From NCBI GenBank assembly GCA_016207445.1, contig JACQPS010000123.1:1-27526 (forward strand): DNA of 27,526 nt. The letters run 5' to 3'. The notes under the pieces were generated by a model. It had not been told where the DNA came from and did not search any database. It saw only the letters and a list, made by a program, of their open reading frames with translations. Origin of the DNA: Gemmatimonadota bacterium. GTDB taxonomy: Bacteria > Gemmatimonadota > Gemmatimonadetes > Longimicrobiales > RSA9. A program made the translations under genes and the position numbers. Positions 7,583 through 16,188 of the stretch are shown one piece after another. Position 1 is the stretch's first letter, and each line of letters begins with the position of its first letter.

Positions 7583-8701
7583 TCAGTCGCCGGCTACGGT
7601 CTCGGCGCGTTCGGCCGCCGCGAGCGAAGCCCACCAGTCGCGCTCCGCCTCGGCCGTGATCGAAACCGGCGCCTGGTGCGTCGGCGTGGCCGCGTGCTCG
7701 GGCGTGGACTCGGGCGTCGATTCCACGGACGCCCCCGCGAAGGCGCGTCGGATGACCTCCTCGATGGGCGGGTCGTGGATCGAGACGTCGAGCACGGCGA
7801 GCGAGGTCAGCAGCCGCGCACTGATGCGCGCAGCCTGCTTGCGCGGCACTTCGAGCACGGCGCGCGGATGGCTGAACTCGCGCACCTGGCCGAAGCGAGC
7901 GAGATCGTGGGCGGCCACGCCATCGCCCAGCACGAGCTCCAGGCGCTTCACCGGCGCGAGCTGCTCGGAGAGCCGGCGCAGCTCGCCATCGTAGAGGAGC
8001 TGCCCGTGGTTGATGATCAGGACGCGGGGCGCCAGCGCGGTCACGTCCGCCATGTAGTGCGAGGTGAGCAGCACCGTCGCGCCGTGCCGCTGGCTGTATT
8101 CGCGGATGAATGCGCGGATCGTCTCCTGCGCGGTGAGATCGAGGCCGAGCGTGGGCTCATCCAGGAAGAGCAGCTCCGGGCGGTGCAGCAGCGAGGCCGC
8201 GAGCTCGCACTTCATGCGCTCGCCCTGCGAGAGCTGCCGGACCGGCTTGCCCAGCACATCCTCGAGGCCCAGCAGCGCGACCAGCTCGTCGATGGTACGG
8301 CGGTACTCCGGCCAGCCGATGCCGTAGATGACGCGGTTCAGCAGCCACGTCTCTTCCGGCGGCAGGTCCCAGATGAGCTGCTGCTTGTTGCCCAGGACCA
8401 GCGTGAAGCGATGCTTGAAGGAGGCGCCGCCCTTCCACGGGTCGAAGCCCACGACCTGCGCGCGCCCAGCGGTGGGATAGAGCAGCCCGGTGAGCATCTT
8501 GATCGTCGTCGTCTTCCCGGCGCCATTCGGGCCCAGGAATCCGACGATCTCCCCCGCCGCCACCCGGAACGACACGCCCTCGACCGCCCGCACTGCACGG
8601 TACCGTGGCCGGAACAGCGCCCGCACCGCGCCCCCCAACCCCGGCTCCCGCACCTTCACCCGGTAATGCTTCGTCAGTCCATCGACATGGATCGCTACCA
8701 T
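7583..8701 (-). CDS. ABC exporter ATP-binding protein
   Basis: A 372-aa ABC ATPase that powers the two downstream permeases. Walker A is GPNGAGKTT (57-65), the Q-loop region is near LGNKQQL, the signature is LSQGE (157-161), Walker B is LLFLDEP (177-183), and the switch histidine is in LLTSH (H215). A C-terminal regulatory region (about 245-320) resembles the DUF4162-type tail of ABC-2 ATPases. It is followed by a low-complexity Ser/Thr/Pro/Glu stretch (about 325-355) that is unusual and probably disordered. The ATG at 8701 follows GGAGGT by five bases; a slightly longer form from 8728 lacks this. It is the first gene of the operon and is divergent from the metalloprotease gene. Substrate unknown. 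Confidence 0.95.
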   Translation of the reverse strand: MVAIHVDGLTKHYRVKVREPGLGGAVRALFRPRYRAVRAVEGVSFRVAAGEIVGFLGPNGAGKTTTIKMLTGLLYPTAGRAQVVGFDPWKGGASFKHRFTLVLGNKQQLIWDLPPEETWLLNRVIYGIGWPEYRRTIDELVALLGLEDVLGKPVRQLSQGERMKCELAASLLHRPELLFLDEPTLGLDLTAQETIRAFIREYSQRHGATVLLTSHYMADVTALAPRVLIINHGQLLYDGELRRLSEQLAPVKRLELVLGDGVAAHDLARFGQVREFSHPRAVLEVPRKQAARISARLLTSLAVLDVSIHDPPIEEVIRRAFAGASVESTPESTPEHAATPTHQAPVSITAEAERDWWASLAAAERAETVAGD

Positions 8702-8740
8702 CCCGCACCTCCACCACCCGAACTCCACTTACCGCCGTTT

Positions 8741-8769
8741 GTCGTGCCGACTCTCGTCGTGCCGACTCC
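8741..8769. repeat. Two direct copies of a 13-bp motif
   Basis: GTCGTGCCGACTC occurs at 8741 and again at 8756, a 15-bp spacing, in the divergent promoter region between the ABC operon and the metalloprotease. A regulator-binding site is possible from its position and spacing, but two copies could also be chance or a short slippage duplication. Confidence 0.35.
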
Positions 8770-8837
8770 GCCGCCCCGCCCCCGGAGCGGGCCCGCAAGC
8801 TAGCGGCAGGACCTATGGCGCCGGAAGCCCTTTCGGC

Positions 8838-8866
8838 TTGATCTGGCGCGGCATTTCGGCTAATCT
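8838..8866 (+). promoter_or_regulatory. Possible sigma-70-like promoter for the metalloprotease
   Basis: TTGATC (8838-8843) and TAATCT (8861-8866) are separated by 17 bp, upstream of the metalloprotease start at 9014. The -35 is a fair match, while the -10 keeps only the most conserved TA...T positions. TAATCT also occurs before the beta-barrel gene at 14400. The -10 consensus of this organism is unknown. Confidence 0.35.
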
Positions 8867-9013
8867 GGCAGTCCGTTTCCCCATGCCGCTGCACCGCTTG
8901 CGGTTGGGAAGTGTCCACTTACGGGGACAGGCACGGCCATGCTTTCGGACTCCTGCCGGCCGCCCAGCAACGCATCCCGGTCCCGCGATCCACGCCTTTC
9001 CGGAGAAGCCAAC

Positions 9014-11656
9014 ATGAAGAATACGCACGCTCGCGCGGCCTTTCTCTCGCTCGTCACCCGCAGTCACGCCCCGGGCCTGCTCCTGGCCCTGATGCTGGCG
9101 GGCGGCTGCGCCCGCGCGGCTGCCAGCGGGGGGCAGGAGGCGGCGCCAGCACCAGCGGTCGGCCGCGCCGCGCCCCAGGCAGTCGTGAGCATTGCGCGGC
9201 GGACGGCGGGTCTCGAGCGCCACGACGGCTTTTTCCCGTTCTACTACGAAAGCAGTACCGGAAAACTGCTGCTCGAGCTCGCGCGCCTGGGCGAGGATTT
9301 CCTCTACCTCAACTCGCTCGCCACCGGCCTGGGGTCCGCCGGCGTGACGCTCGACCGCGGCATGGTCGGCGAAGAGGCGGTCGTCCGCTTCGAGCGTCAC
9401 GGCCCGCGGCTGTTGCTCGTGAAGCAAAACCTGGGGTTCCGCGCGCTCGGCACGGACAACGCCGAGCTGGTCCGCTCGGTCGAGGAGTCGTTCCCGGTAT
9501 CGGTGCTCGGCTCGTTCCCGATCGTGGCGGAGTCCGCGGGCCGGGTCCTCGTCGACGCAACCGACTTCCTCCTGGGCGACATGTTCGACGTGCGGGGGCG
9601 CCTGCAGCGCGCGGGCGAGGGCGATTTCCGCGTCGACCGCGAGCGCAGCGCGCTCTACCTTCCTCGCACGAAAGCCTTCCCGAAGAACACCGAAATCCAG
9701 GCGCTGCTCACGTACGCGAGCGACCGGCCCGGCCGCGAGGTCTCGCAGCATGCGCCGGACGGCCGCTCGCTCTCGCTCCGCCAGCACCACTCCTTCGTGG
9801 AGCTGCCGCCGCCCGGATACGAGCCCCGCGAGGTCGACGCGCGCGTCGGCATCTTCGGCATCGGCTTCTTCGACTACGCCCGGCCCCTGGACCAGGGCTA
9901 CCGCCGGCGCTGGATCTCGCGCTGGCGGCTCCAGAAGAAGGATCCGGCCGCAGCCGTCTCGGAGCCCGTACAGCCCATCGTCTACTACCTCGATCGGGGC
10001 GTCCCGGAGCCGTATCGCACCGCGTTCATCGAAGGGGCGATGTGGTGGAACCAGGTCTTCGAGGCGGCAGGATTCCGGAACGCGTTCCGCGTAGAGGACC
10101 TGCCGGACGGCGCCGACCCGATGGACGCGCGCTATCCGCTCATCGAGTGGGTGAACCGCACCGAGCCGTCGTCCTCCTGGGGCACGACCTTCGTGGACCC
10201 GCGCACGGGCGAGATCATCAAGGCCGTCGCGCGCATGGACTCGCACCGCTCCCTCGTCGACTTCAACATCTACGCGGGCAGCCGACCCGCCATCGCTCGA
10301 AGCGAGGCCGACGCCACGGGGCGGCGCCTTCACGATTCCGACGCCGCTGCGCTGGCCGAGACGCTGGGCGCGTGCGGCTGGGCCGATCCCGCGCCGGGCG
10401 ACTGGCTCGCCACGCTCGATCCAGACGTGAGCGCGGAGGAGTTCGCGATGGCACGGCGCCGGCAGCACATCGCGCACGAGGTCGGGCACACGCTGGGGCT
10501 GGCCCACAACTTCATCGCCGCGAGCTACGGCCGCGCCTCGGTCATGGACTACCCCGCACCGCTCATCCGGCTGGACGAGCGTGGTGACATCGACCTGGCC
10601 GACGCCTACCGCAACGGGCCGGGCGCGTACGACACCCTCGCGATCCGCTTCGCTTACGCGCAATTCGGCAGCAGGGAGGAGGAGCGTGCAGGTCTCGAGG
10701 CGATCATCCAGGATGGCATCCGGCGCGGCATCCGCTTCATCACGGAGCGCGACGCCGACCCCGACGGCTCCATCCCCGAGGCCACCCGCTGGGTGAACGG
10801 CCCCGACATGCTGGCCGAGCTGGATCGGGTGATGGCCGTGCGGGGCGTGCTGCTCGAGCGGTTCGGCGCCGCGGCGATCCGGCCGGGCGAGCCGGTCGCG
10901 CTGCTGAACGAGCGGCTCGTGCCCGTCTATCTGCACCATCGCTACACCCTGGAGGCCGCCATCAAGGCGGTCGGCGGCATGGACTACAGCTACGCGCTGC
11001 TGGGGGATGGGCAGACGGTCACCCGCATCCTGGACGCGCGCGTGCAGCGCCAGGCGCTCGACCGCCTGCTCGCGGCGCTCCGGCCCGAAGCGCTGCGCAT
11101 CCCGGAGGCCGTGGTGGCGATGATCGCGCCGCCGCCGTTCGGCTCGTTGCGCGACCGCCGCGCGTTCGACTCGCCGGCCGGACCCGCCTTCGATCCGCTC
11201 GCCGCCGCGCGCACCCTGGCCTCGTTCATCGTCGACGGCGTGCTGAACCGCGAGCGCGCGGCCCGACTCGTCTCGTTCCACGCGCGCAGCCCCGCAAACC
11301 CATCGCTGGACGAGGTGCTCGAGCGTATGATCGAGGCGACGTGGGGCGCTCCTGCACCCACGGGCCCCGGGGATGCCGCGTTGCGCCGCGTGGCCCGCCG
11401 CGCCGTGCTCGACCGGCTGCTCGCACTGGCGGGCGACGATCAGGCCACCGTCGAGGTGCGGGCCGCCGCCGAGTGGCACCTGACGCGCTTCGCCGGGCGA
11501 CTGGCGCGCACGCCGGCCGGCGACCCCGCGGAAGACGCGTTCAACGCGCTCGCGCGCCGGGATATCGAGAGGTTCCTGGAGCGGCGCGAGAACCCCACGC
11601 CTCCATCGCGGCCGCTGCCGGCGCCGCCGGGGACGCCGATTGGACAGGCGAACTGA
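9014..11656 (+). CDS. Secreted zinc metalloprotease (DUF5117/DUF4953-type)
   Basis: An 880-aa exported protein. The N-terminus has a basic start, a hydrophobic core (LLLALMLAGG) and a cysteine at ...LAGGC, so either a signal peptide or, less typically, a lipobox. A beta-rich DUF5117-like domain follows (about 60-260), then a metzincin-type catalytic domain with HEVGHTLGLAH (488-498), giving zinc ligands H488, H492 and H498 and catalytic E489. The Met-turn candidate is M511 in SVMDYP. The C-terminal helical region (about 600-880) is typical of the DUF4953-containing family. Peptidase activity is inferred from the intact motif; the physiological substrate is unknown. The ATG at 9014 follows GGAGA and precedes the signal sequence. 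The HAD gene downstream overlaps or abuts its stop. Confidence 0.93.
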   Translation: MKNTHARAAFLSLVTRSHAPGLLLALMLAGGCARAAASGGQEAAPAPAVGRAAPQAVVSIARRTAGLERHDGFFPFYYESSTGKLLLELARLGEDFLYLNSLATGLGSAGVTLDRGMVGEEAVVRFERHGPRLLLVKQNLGFRALGTDNAELVRSVEESFPVSVLGSFPIVAESAGRVLVDATDFLLGDMFDVRGRLQRAGEGDFRVDRERSALYLPRTKAFPKNTEIQALLTYASDRPGREVSQHAPDGRSLSLRQHHSFVELPPPGYEPREVDARVGIFGIGFFDYARPLDQGYRRRWISRWRLQKKDPAAAVSEPVQPIVYYLDRGVPEPYRTAFIEGAMWWNQVFEAAGFRNAFRVEDLPDGADPMDARYPLIEWVNRTEPSSSWGTTFVDPRTGEIIKAVARMDSHRSLVDFNIYAGSRPAIARSEADATGRRLHDSDAAALAETLGACGWADPAPGDWLATLDPDVSAEEFAMARRRQHIAHEVGHTLGLAHNFIAASYGRASVMDYPAPLIRLDERGDIDLADAYRNGPGAYDTLAIRFAYAQFGSREEERAGLEAIIQDGIRRGIRFITERDADPDGSIPEATRWVNGPDMLAELDRVMAVRGVLLERFGAAAIRPGEPVALLNERLVPVYLHHRYTLEAAIKAVGGMDYSYALLGDGQTVTRILDARVQRQALDRLLAALRPEALRIPEAVVAMIAPPPFGSLRDRRAFDSPAGPAFDPLAAARTLASFIVDGVLNRERAARLVSFHARSPANPSLDEVLERMIEATWGAPAPTGPGDAALRRVARRAVLDRLLALAGDDQATVEVRAAAEWHLTRFAGRLARTPAGDPAEDAFNALARRDIERFLERRENPTPPSRPLPAPPGTPIGQAN

Positions 11657-12326
11657 GTTGTTCAAGGCCGTGCTGTTCGACCTGGATGGGACGCTGATCG
11701 CCACCACGCGCCTCTACCTGGAGTGCTACCGGCGCGCGCTGGCGCCGTTCTGCGGCCGCGAGCTCAGCGATGACGAGCTCCTGGCGCTGAAGCCGCGCTC
11801 CGAGGTCCGGCTGCTGCGCGCACAGGTGGGAGACGCGCGGCTCGCCGCGTGCCTGGACGCGTTCTACGGCCACTACCGCGAGCTGCACGCATCCCACTTC
11901 GAGGGGGTATGCGCGGGGGTGCCCACCCTGCTGGACGCCCTGCGGAGCGCGGGTCGGCGCCTCGGCATCATCACGGGAAAGAGCCGGCGCGCGTGGGAGA
12001 TCACGAGCGAGCGCGCGCCGCTCGGCGCCTTCGATGTGCTCGTTTTCGACGACGACGTCGCCGCGCCCAAGCCGGACCCCGAAGGCATCCGGCGCGCCCT
12101 CGCGCAGCTCGGGCTGCGGCCGGAGCAGAGCATCTATATCGGGGATACGATCGGGGATGTGCGGGCCGCGCTCGCTGCCGGCGCCGCGGCCGGCGCCGTA
12201 CTCTGGCCGAAGGCGGAGCGGGAGCGCGACGGGTTTCGGGGGAAGGCCGCGGCCGAAGGAGCCCTGGTCTTCGACACGCCCGCGGCCGTTGCCGATACGA
12301 TCATCACGAGCGGAGCAGACCCATGA
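11640..12326 (+). CDS. HAD-superfamily phosphatase (phosphoglycolate-phosphatase-like)
   Basis: A 228-aa soluble hydrolase. Motif I DLDGT (14-18) supplies the nucleophile D14 and general acid D16. Motif II is ITGKS, motif III is the lysine in PKPDPEG, and motif IV is GDTIGD. A helical cap lies between motif I and about residue 85, as in phosphoglycolate phosphatases and PpaX-like enzymes, so a small phosphorylated metabolite is the likely substrate; which one cannot be told. The start is either TTG 11640, overlapping the metalloprotease stop, or TTG 11658, which would begin directly with FKAVLFDLDGT. Both imply translational coupling. Its stop overlaps the msrB start by four bases. Confidence 0.9.
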   Translation: MDRRTELFKAVLFDLDGTLIATTRLYLECYRRALAPFCGRELSDDELLALKPRSEVRLLRAQVGDARLAACLDAFYGHYRELHASHFEGVCAGVPTLLDALRSAGRRLGIITGKSRRAWEITSERAPLGAFDVLVFDDDVAAPKPDPEGIRRALAQLGLRPEQSIYIGDTIGDVRAALAAGAAAGAVLWPKAERERDGFRGKAAAEGALVFDTPAAVADTIITSGADP

Positions 12327-12730
12327 ACAAGTCCGACGAGGAGTGGCGCCGCGAGCTCACTCCCGAGCAGTACGCCGTGTGCCGCCAGCACGGCACGGAG
12401 CAACCATTCACCGGCGCTTACTGGAGCACGAAGGACCCCGGCACGTATCGCTGCGTCTGCTGCGGCGCGCCTCTGTTCAGCTCCGATACCAAGTACGATT
12501 CCGGCACGGGCTGGCCGAGCTTCTGGGCGCCTCTCGCCCCGGCCAGCATGGGCACGGAAGAGGACAAGAGCCTCGGCATGCGCCGGACGGAAGTCCACTG
12601 CAGCCAGTGCGGTGCGCATCTCGGGCATGTCTTCGCTGACGGCCCGGCGCCCTCGCACCAGCGCTACTGCATCAACTCCGTCGCGTTGCGGCTCGATCCG
12701 GAAGCCAAGCCGGAGAACGAGCAGAAGTAA
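12323..12730 (+). CDS. msrB: Peptide-methionine (R)-S-oxide reductase MsrB
   Basis: A 135-aa enzyme that reduces methionine-R-sulfoxide in oxidised proteins. Structural zinc is held by two CxxC pairs, C44/C47 and C93/C96. The conserved SGTGWPSF (60-67), HLGHVF (99-104) and the catalytic RYCINS with C116 are all present. There is no signal peptide, so it should act in the cytoplasm. The ATG at 12323 overlaps the HAD stop (ATGA), and the length is normal for a stand-alone MsrB. It ends the compact group with the metalloprotease and HAD genes and is followed by heptamer repeats. Co-expression with a phosphatase is probably a matter of operon packing rather than a shared pathway. Confidence 0.97.
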   Translation: MNKSDEEWRRELTPEQYAVCRQHGTEQPFTGAYWSTKDPGTYRCVCCGAPLFSSDTKYDSGTGWPSFWAPLAPASMGTEEDKSLGMRRTEVHCSQCGAHLGHVFADGPAPSHQRYCINSVALRLDPEAKPENEQK

Positions 12731-12740
12731 GCCGCCTCGA

Positions 12741-12838
12741 GTCGACAGTCGACAGTTGTCAGTCGACAGTCGACAGCCGACGAGCAGGTGGACACCCAGG
12801 AACCAACTGTCGACTGTAAACTGTAAACTGTCGACTAT
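12741..12838. repeat. Inverted pair of heptamer arrays (GTCGACA / NNACTGT)
   Basis: The left arm (12741-12782) has six units of GTCGACA or close variants. The right arm (12804-12838) has five units of NNACTGT (caactgt, cgactgt, aaactgt twice, cgactat), the reverse complement of the same unit. Twenty-one bases separate the arms, so a long imperfect hairpin is possible. The arrays fill the gap between msrB and the FloA-like gene, whose ATG follows two bases after the last unit. The same heptamer family recurs at 18590, 20737 and 21982. Confidence 0.8.
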
Positions 12839-12839
12839 A

Positions 12840-13229
12840 ATGATCCGCGAGTGGATCGTCCTGCGCAGGTTGGGCGTGCCGCTGCGCTTCCGGCAGCTGC
12901 TGGGCATGGCGCTGCGGAAATCGCTGCGGCGCGAGCTGGTCACCGCGCTCGTGGCCGCGCACAAGGCCGGGCTCGACCTCGCGCCGGCCGAGCTCGAGGC
13001 GCACTACCTCGCAGAGGGTAATGTCGCCGACGTGGTCAAATCGGCCCTGGCGCTGAAGGCGCAGGGCGTCGCTTACGATCGCAGGAAGCTCTACGCCGTG
13101 GACCTGGCCACGAGCCACGCCTGGGACTTCACGCGCGCGTTCCTGGCGGCGCGCGAGCGCGAGCCGCGCCTCTCGTTCGGCGACGAGGCGATCGCGTTCA
13201 TCCGGTCTCACCGCCACGCGCCGGAGTGA
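12840..13229 (+). CDS. Small FloA-like protein (flotillin-like membrane-proximal region only)
   Basis: A 129-aa protein. Residues 12-85 align well by eye with the segment of bacterial FloA (YqfA) between its membrane anchor and its SPFH domain: LLGMALRK, ALVAAHKAGLDL, LEAHYLAEGNVADVV and a degenerate counterpart of the FloA AIDLAG motif (YAVDLA). FloA is about 330 aa with a membrane segment and a long coiled coil; both are missing here. The remainder (about 86-129) is not recognised. The ATG at 12840 lies directly after the heptamer array and has no Shine-Dalgarno sequence. The 3' end overlaps the convergent hydrolase gene by 22 bp. It may be a stand-alone domain or a remnant. The resemblance is from memory of FloA sequences, and the function is unknown. 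Confidence 0.75.
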   Translation: MIREWIVLRRLGVPLRFRQLLGMALRKSLRRELVTALVAAHKAGLDLAPAELEAHYLAEGNVADVVKSALALKAQGVAYDRRKLYAVDLATSHAWDFTRAFLAAREREPRLSFGDEAIAFIRSHRHAPE

Positions 13230-14278
13230 GCGCCGACCATCGCGAGCGGCTCGCCCTCCGATATGGCCGGCGTCGCCACCACATAGAGGACCTCCCCCGC
13301 GAACGGCGCGCGGATCTCCGCCAGCGTGTTGCCGAAGAAGTCCGTGAGCGTGCCGATCAGGGCGCCCTGCGCCACGGTGTGTCCGCGCTCGACCGCCGCG
13401 TGCCAGACGCCCGTGCCGGGGCTGCGCAGCACTTCGGTGCGATCGAGCCAGAGCGGGCTCTGCACGAGCTCCGGCTCCCCGGGCCACATCCTCAGGGCGC
13501 GCAGCAAGCGGAAGACGCCGCGCTCGTTCCGCTGCACCATCTCCTCGACCGGCAGGCCGAGATACCCGTTCTCGGTCGTGATCGCCGGCTTGCCGCGGAT
13601 GTGCGCCGTGTTCTGCGTGTAGACGGACGCGTTCGGGTCGCGCGGCCGCACCGTATCGATCACGATGTGATCGTTCCCCCACGCGAGCGCGAGCGTACGC
13701 GCGAGCGAGTCGGCGCGCGCGTCCAGGCCCAGCGGGCTCCAGTACGTGTACGGCCGCAACGACTCGTTGCCATCCCCGGCGTGCATGTCCACCAGGTAAT
13801 CCGCCCGCTCGATCACCTCGCGCGTGATCGCGTGCGCGATGCGCTCGGACACGGTGCCGTCCGGCCTTCCGGGATACACACGGTTCAGGTTCTTCCCGTC
13901 CACCGGGCTGTAGTAAACGGTCCGCTTGAGGAACGACGGCATATTCGCCACGTGCACCAGGAGCACGACGCCGCGCAGCTGCGCCGGGTCGAGCTGCCGG
14001 CGCACGCGCTGGAGGGCGACGATGGGCGCCACCTCCGAGCCGTGCGTCCCCGCGATCAGCGCCAGCGTGGGACCCGGCATCCGACCGCGCGCGACCGTGA
14101 TCGGGATGCGCGTGCCCGCGTCCACTCCGGCTGGCACCTCGATGAAGCCCGACGCCATCTCGCCTGCACGCACGGCAACCGTCCCGATCCGCAGCACCTC
14201 ACTCTGCTGCGCCGGAGTCGCCCCGGCAGCAAGAAGAACGAACAGCAGGGCACACGCCGACGTCCTCACGCCTCTCAT
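13208..14278 (-). CDS. Secreted AstE/AspA-type zinc carboxypeptidase-like deacylase
   Basis: A 356-aa member of the succinylglutamate desuccinylase/aspartoacylase family (M14-like fold). The signal peptide is MRGVRTSACALLFVLLAAGA with a likely cut after TPAQ. Zinc ligands are H79 and E82 (GTHGSE) and H166 (DMHAGD). The substrate-binding region NLNRVYPG contains R133, and E236 in TTENG is the candidate general base. The C-terminal 80-90 residues have a biotinyl/lipoyl-like strand pattern (GVWHAAVERGHTVAQGALIG), common in this subgroup. It probably hydrolyses an amide or peptide bond of a small periplasmic substrate; which one is unknown. The ATG at 14278 follows GGAGG. It is convergent with the FloA-like gene and divergent from the beta-barrel gene. 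Confidence 0.9.
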   Translation of the reverse strand: MRGVRTSACALLFVLLAAGATPAQQSEVLRIGTVAVRAGEMASGFIEVPAGVDAGTRIPITVARGRMPGPTLALIAGTHGSEVAPIVALQRVRRQLDPAQLRGVVLLVHVANMPSFLKRTVYYSPVDGKNLNRVYPGRPDGTVSERIAHAITREVIERADYLVDMHAGDGNESLRPYTYWSPLGLDARADSLARTLALAWGNDHIVIDTVRPRDPNASVYTQNTAHIRGKPAITTENGYLGLPVEEMVQRNERGVFRLLRALRMWPGEPELVQSPLWLDRTEVLRSPGTGVWHAAVERGHTVAQGALIGTLTDFFGNTLAEIRAPFAGEVLYVVATPAISEGEPLAMVGAHSGAWR

Positions 14279-14399
14279 TTGGCCTCCGCGTGAAACCGTG
14301 TCAGCCTCGCCGTGTTCTGTCCATCAGACAACCTCCCGGACCCGCGACCATACCTCCCCGCGCGCCACGCTCTCTCTCCCCTTGCGGTCCGGGTCGGAC

Positions 14400-14405
14400 T
14401 AATCT
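14400..14405 (+). promoter_or_regulatory. Possible -10 element TAATCT
   Basis: TAATCT followed by AAA stands 38 bp before the first possible start of the beta-barrel gene. It is identical to the hexamer before the metalloprotease at 8861. No good -35 sits 17 bp upstream (TTGCGG at 14382 is only 12 bp away), so this is weak. Confidence 0.25.
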
Positions 14406-14442
14406 AAAGTGCATTGAAATAGCCTGAAACCCGCCCAGGGCG

Positions 14443-15714
14443 GTGCGCCGTGAAACCGCGGAGCGCCGCCAAACGTTTCCCCCTGCGGAACCGGTCGAGG
14501 TGCGCCAGGCTCTTCGCGTCGTCTGCTGCAGTACCTTCATTTTCGTCGGATTTGCCAGCCAGGCCGCTCCCCAATCGGTGCTGGAGCGCTCTCCGAACGT
14601 CTCGGGCGCGTGGGTTCCGCCGCACGGCACGCTCCAGTTCAACTTCCTGCACCGCTTCACGGCCACCGGCGCGCCCGCCCGGAAGGTGAGCAGCTCGCCC
14701 ACGTTTCTGCTGGGGTTGGGGCTCCCGCGCCGCCTCATGCTCGGGCTGCACTACGCGACGAGCTCGGAGGTAGCGCCGCGCTCGCCGAACGAGTGGGAGT
14801 TCTTCGGCCGCTTCGCACCGCTGAGCGAGGAGGCGGGCGCGCCGGCGAGCGTTTCCCTTCAGGCCGGCTACAATCAGGCTGCAGAGAGCGTCGACGGAGA
14901 GCTGGCCGCTGCTCGGCGCTTCGGTCCGCTCCGGCTGCTGGCCGCACTTCGAGCCCTGGGCAGCGCCTATGCCGCCGGCGAAACGCGCTTCGCGCTCGCG
15001 GGCGGGGCCACGGTACGGCTGCACCGCTGGGTGGCGCTCGCGGGCGACGTCGCTTCCCTGCTCGATCGTGAGGAGGCCGCGGGCGAGGAGCTGGCGTGGG
15101 GCGCAGGCCTGCAGCTCGCGATCCCGTATACGCCGCACACGCTCTCGCTCCAGGCCACCAACGCGAACACCGGCACCCTGCAGGGCCTCTCGCGCGGCGC
15201 GGACCAGGTCCGCTACGGCTTCGAGTTCACGATCCCGATTACGCTGCGCCGCTACTTCGGCGGCCCCGTCGCACAGGTCGACACGGTGCCGCCCCCGCTC
15301 GTGCCCGAGAGGCCCGTGCTCGAGCCGGTGCCGGAGCTGCCGCCACCCGGAGAGAAGCCGCCGCTGCTCGGACCTGATACGACGCCGGCCCAGCCACCGC
15401 CGGCGGCTGCCCCGCCCGTGGCGGCCCCGGCGCCCGCCCGCGCGCCCGAGCAACCACCGACCACGGTCAACGCGGGCATGCGCGAGCTCGCCTTCACGCC
15501 GGCGCGGCTCGAGGTGCCCGCGGGAACCACGATCGTCTGGCGGAACCGTGATGCGGTCGTGCACACCGTGACCGCGGACAACGGGAGCTGGGACTCGGGT
15601 GGCATCGAGCCCGGCGCGACCTGGCGCCGCCGCTTCGATCGGCCGGGCACCTATCGCTTCCACTGCACGCCCCACCCCTTCATGAAGGGCGTGGTGGTGG
15701 TCCGGAGCCGATGA
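14443..15714 (+). CDS. Outer-membrane beta-barrel-like domain fused to a C-terminal cupredoxin
   Basis: A 423-aa two-domain exported protein. After an N-terminal extension, a signal segment (RQALRVVCCSTFIFVGFASQA, about 21-41) precedes roughly 230 residues of amphipathic strand-like sequence resembling DUF5777-type beta-barrels (for example LQFNFLHRFT, RLMLGLHYAT, RYGFEFTIPITLRRYF). A Pro/Ala/Glu-rich linker (about 285-345) leads to a plastocyanin-like domain with type 1 copper ligands: H in VVHTV, then C, H and M in HCTPHPFMKG. The start is either GTG 14443 or GTG 14500; the latter begins directly with the signal peptide and is plausible. It likely handles or senses electrons or copper at the outer membrane; no partner is proven. 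It overlaps the next gene by four bases. Confidence 0.85.
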   Translation: MRRETAERRQTFPPAEPVEVRQALRVVCCSTFIFVGFASQAAPQSVLERSPNVSGAWVPPHGTLQFNFLHRFTATGAPARKVSSSPTFLLGLGLPRRLMLGLHYATSSEVAPRSPNEWEFFGRFAPLSEEAGAPASVSLQAGYNQAAESVDGELAAARRFGPLRLLAALRALGSAYAAGETRFALAGGATVRLHRWVALAGDVASLLDREEAAGEELAWGAGLQLAIPYTPHTLSLQATNANTGTLQGLSRGADQVRYGFEFTIPITLRRYFGGPVAQVDTVPPPLVPERPVLEPVPELPPPGEKPPLLGPDTTPAQPPPAAAPPVAAPAPARAPEQPPTTVNAGMRELAFTPARLEVPAGTTIVWRNRDAVVHTVTADNGSWDSGGIEPGATWRRRFDRPGTYRFHCTPHPFMKGVVVVRSR

Positions 15715-16112
15715 GCGGCGCGCGGCTGCTCGCGAGGAGCGCGCTCGCAGCCGGGCTCGCCGTGCTGATCGGCTGCTTCTCCGAGAGGCAGGAGCAGCCG
15801 ACCTCCCTGGCTTCCATTCGCTGTGCCAACTTGCCGGTCGGGACACTATCCCCCGGCGTCGTGGTGGCGATCCGCGATTTCGCGTTTCACACCGACACCG
15901 TGCGCATCACGCGCGGGGAGTCGGTTCTCTGGATCAACTGCGAGGAGGATGGGGTGGAGCCGCACACCAGCACTTCGGATGGCGGCGTCTGGGACTCGCC
16001 CCTCCTGCGGCCCGGCGACAGGTTCGCGCGCACGTTCCAGGAGCTGGGGACGTTCCCCTACCACTGCACGCCGCACCCGTTCATGAAGGCGGTGGTCGTG
16101 GTGCAGCCGTGA
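15711..16112 (+). CDS. Cupredoxin lipoprotein
   Basis: A 133-aa exported protein. The signal peptide ends in a lipobox, VLIGC (C22), predicting a lipid anchor. The mature part is a cupredoxin: FAFHTDTVRITRGESVLW is the plastocyanin-like strand, and H in EPHTSTSDGG plus C, H and M in YHCTPHPFMKAVV are the copper ligands. The C-terminal motif is nearly the same as in the upstream fusion protein, so the two cupredoxin domains are recent relatives. The ATG overlaps the upstream stop (ATGA), so both are co-translated. It is a plausible electron carrier or copper-binding partner of the barrel fusion. A second cysteine pair (CAN, INCEE) may form a disulfide. Confidence 0.9.
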   Translation: MSGARLLARSALAAGLAVLIGCFSERQEQPTSLASIRCANLPVGTLSPGVVVAIRDFAFHTDTVRITRGESVLWINCEEDGVEPHTSTSDGGVWDSPLLRPGDRFARTFQELGTFPYHCTPHPFMKAVVVVQP

Positions 16113-16135
16113 TCTGCGACGTTGGTGACGCCCAG

Positions 16136-16154
16136 GCCGGCCGAGCGGGCCGGC
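16136..16154 (+). other. GC hairpin between cupredoxin and CHRD genes
   Basis: GCCGGCC and GGCCGGC form a perfect 7-bp stem around a 5-base loop, 34 bp before the first CHRD gene. There is no T-run, so it is not a canonical terminator. It may attenuate transcription or protect the RNA end. Confidence 0.4.
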
Positions 16155-16188
16155 TGCGGCGCTGAGAACTCTTTCACGAGGAGGCATT

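Noticed and set aside
8813..11707. A 964-codon open frame on the (-) strand
   Set aside because: It is fully antisense to the metalloprotease, is Arg/Gly/Ala-rich without domains, and results from high GC at third codon positions.
16136..16154. Terminator between the cupredoxin and CHRD genes
   Set aside because: The stem is good but there is no T-run. It is kept only as a hairpin.
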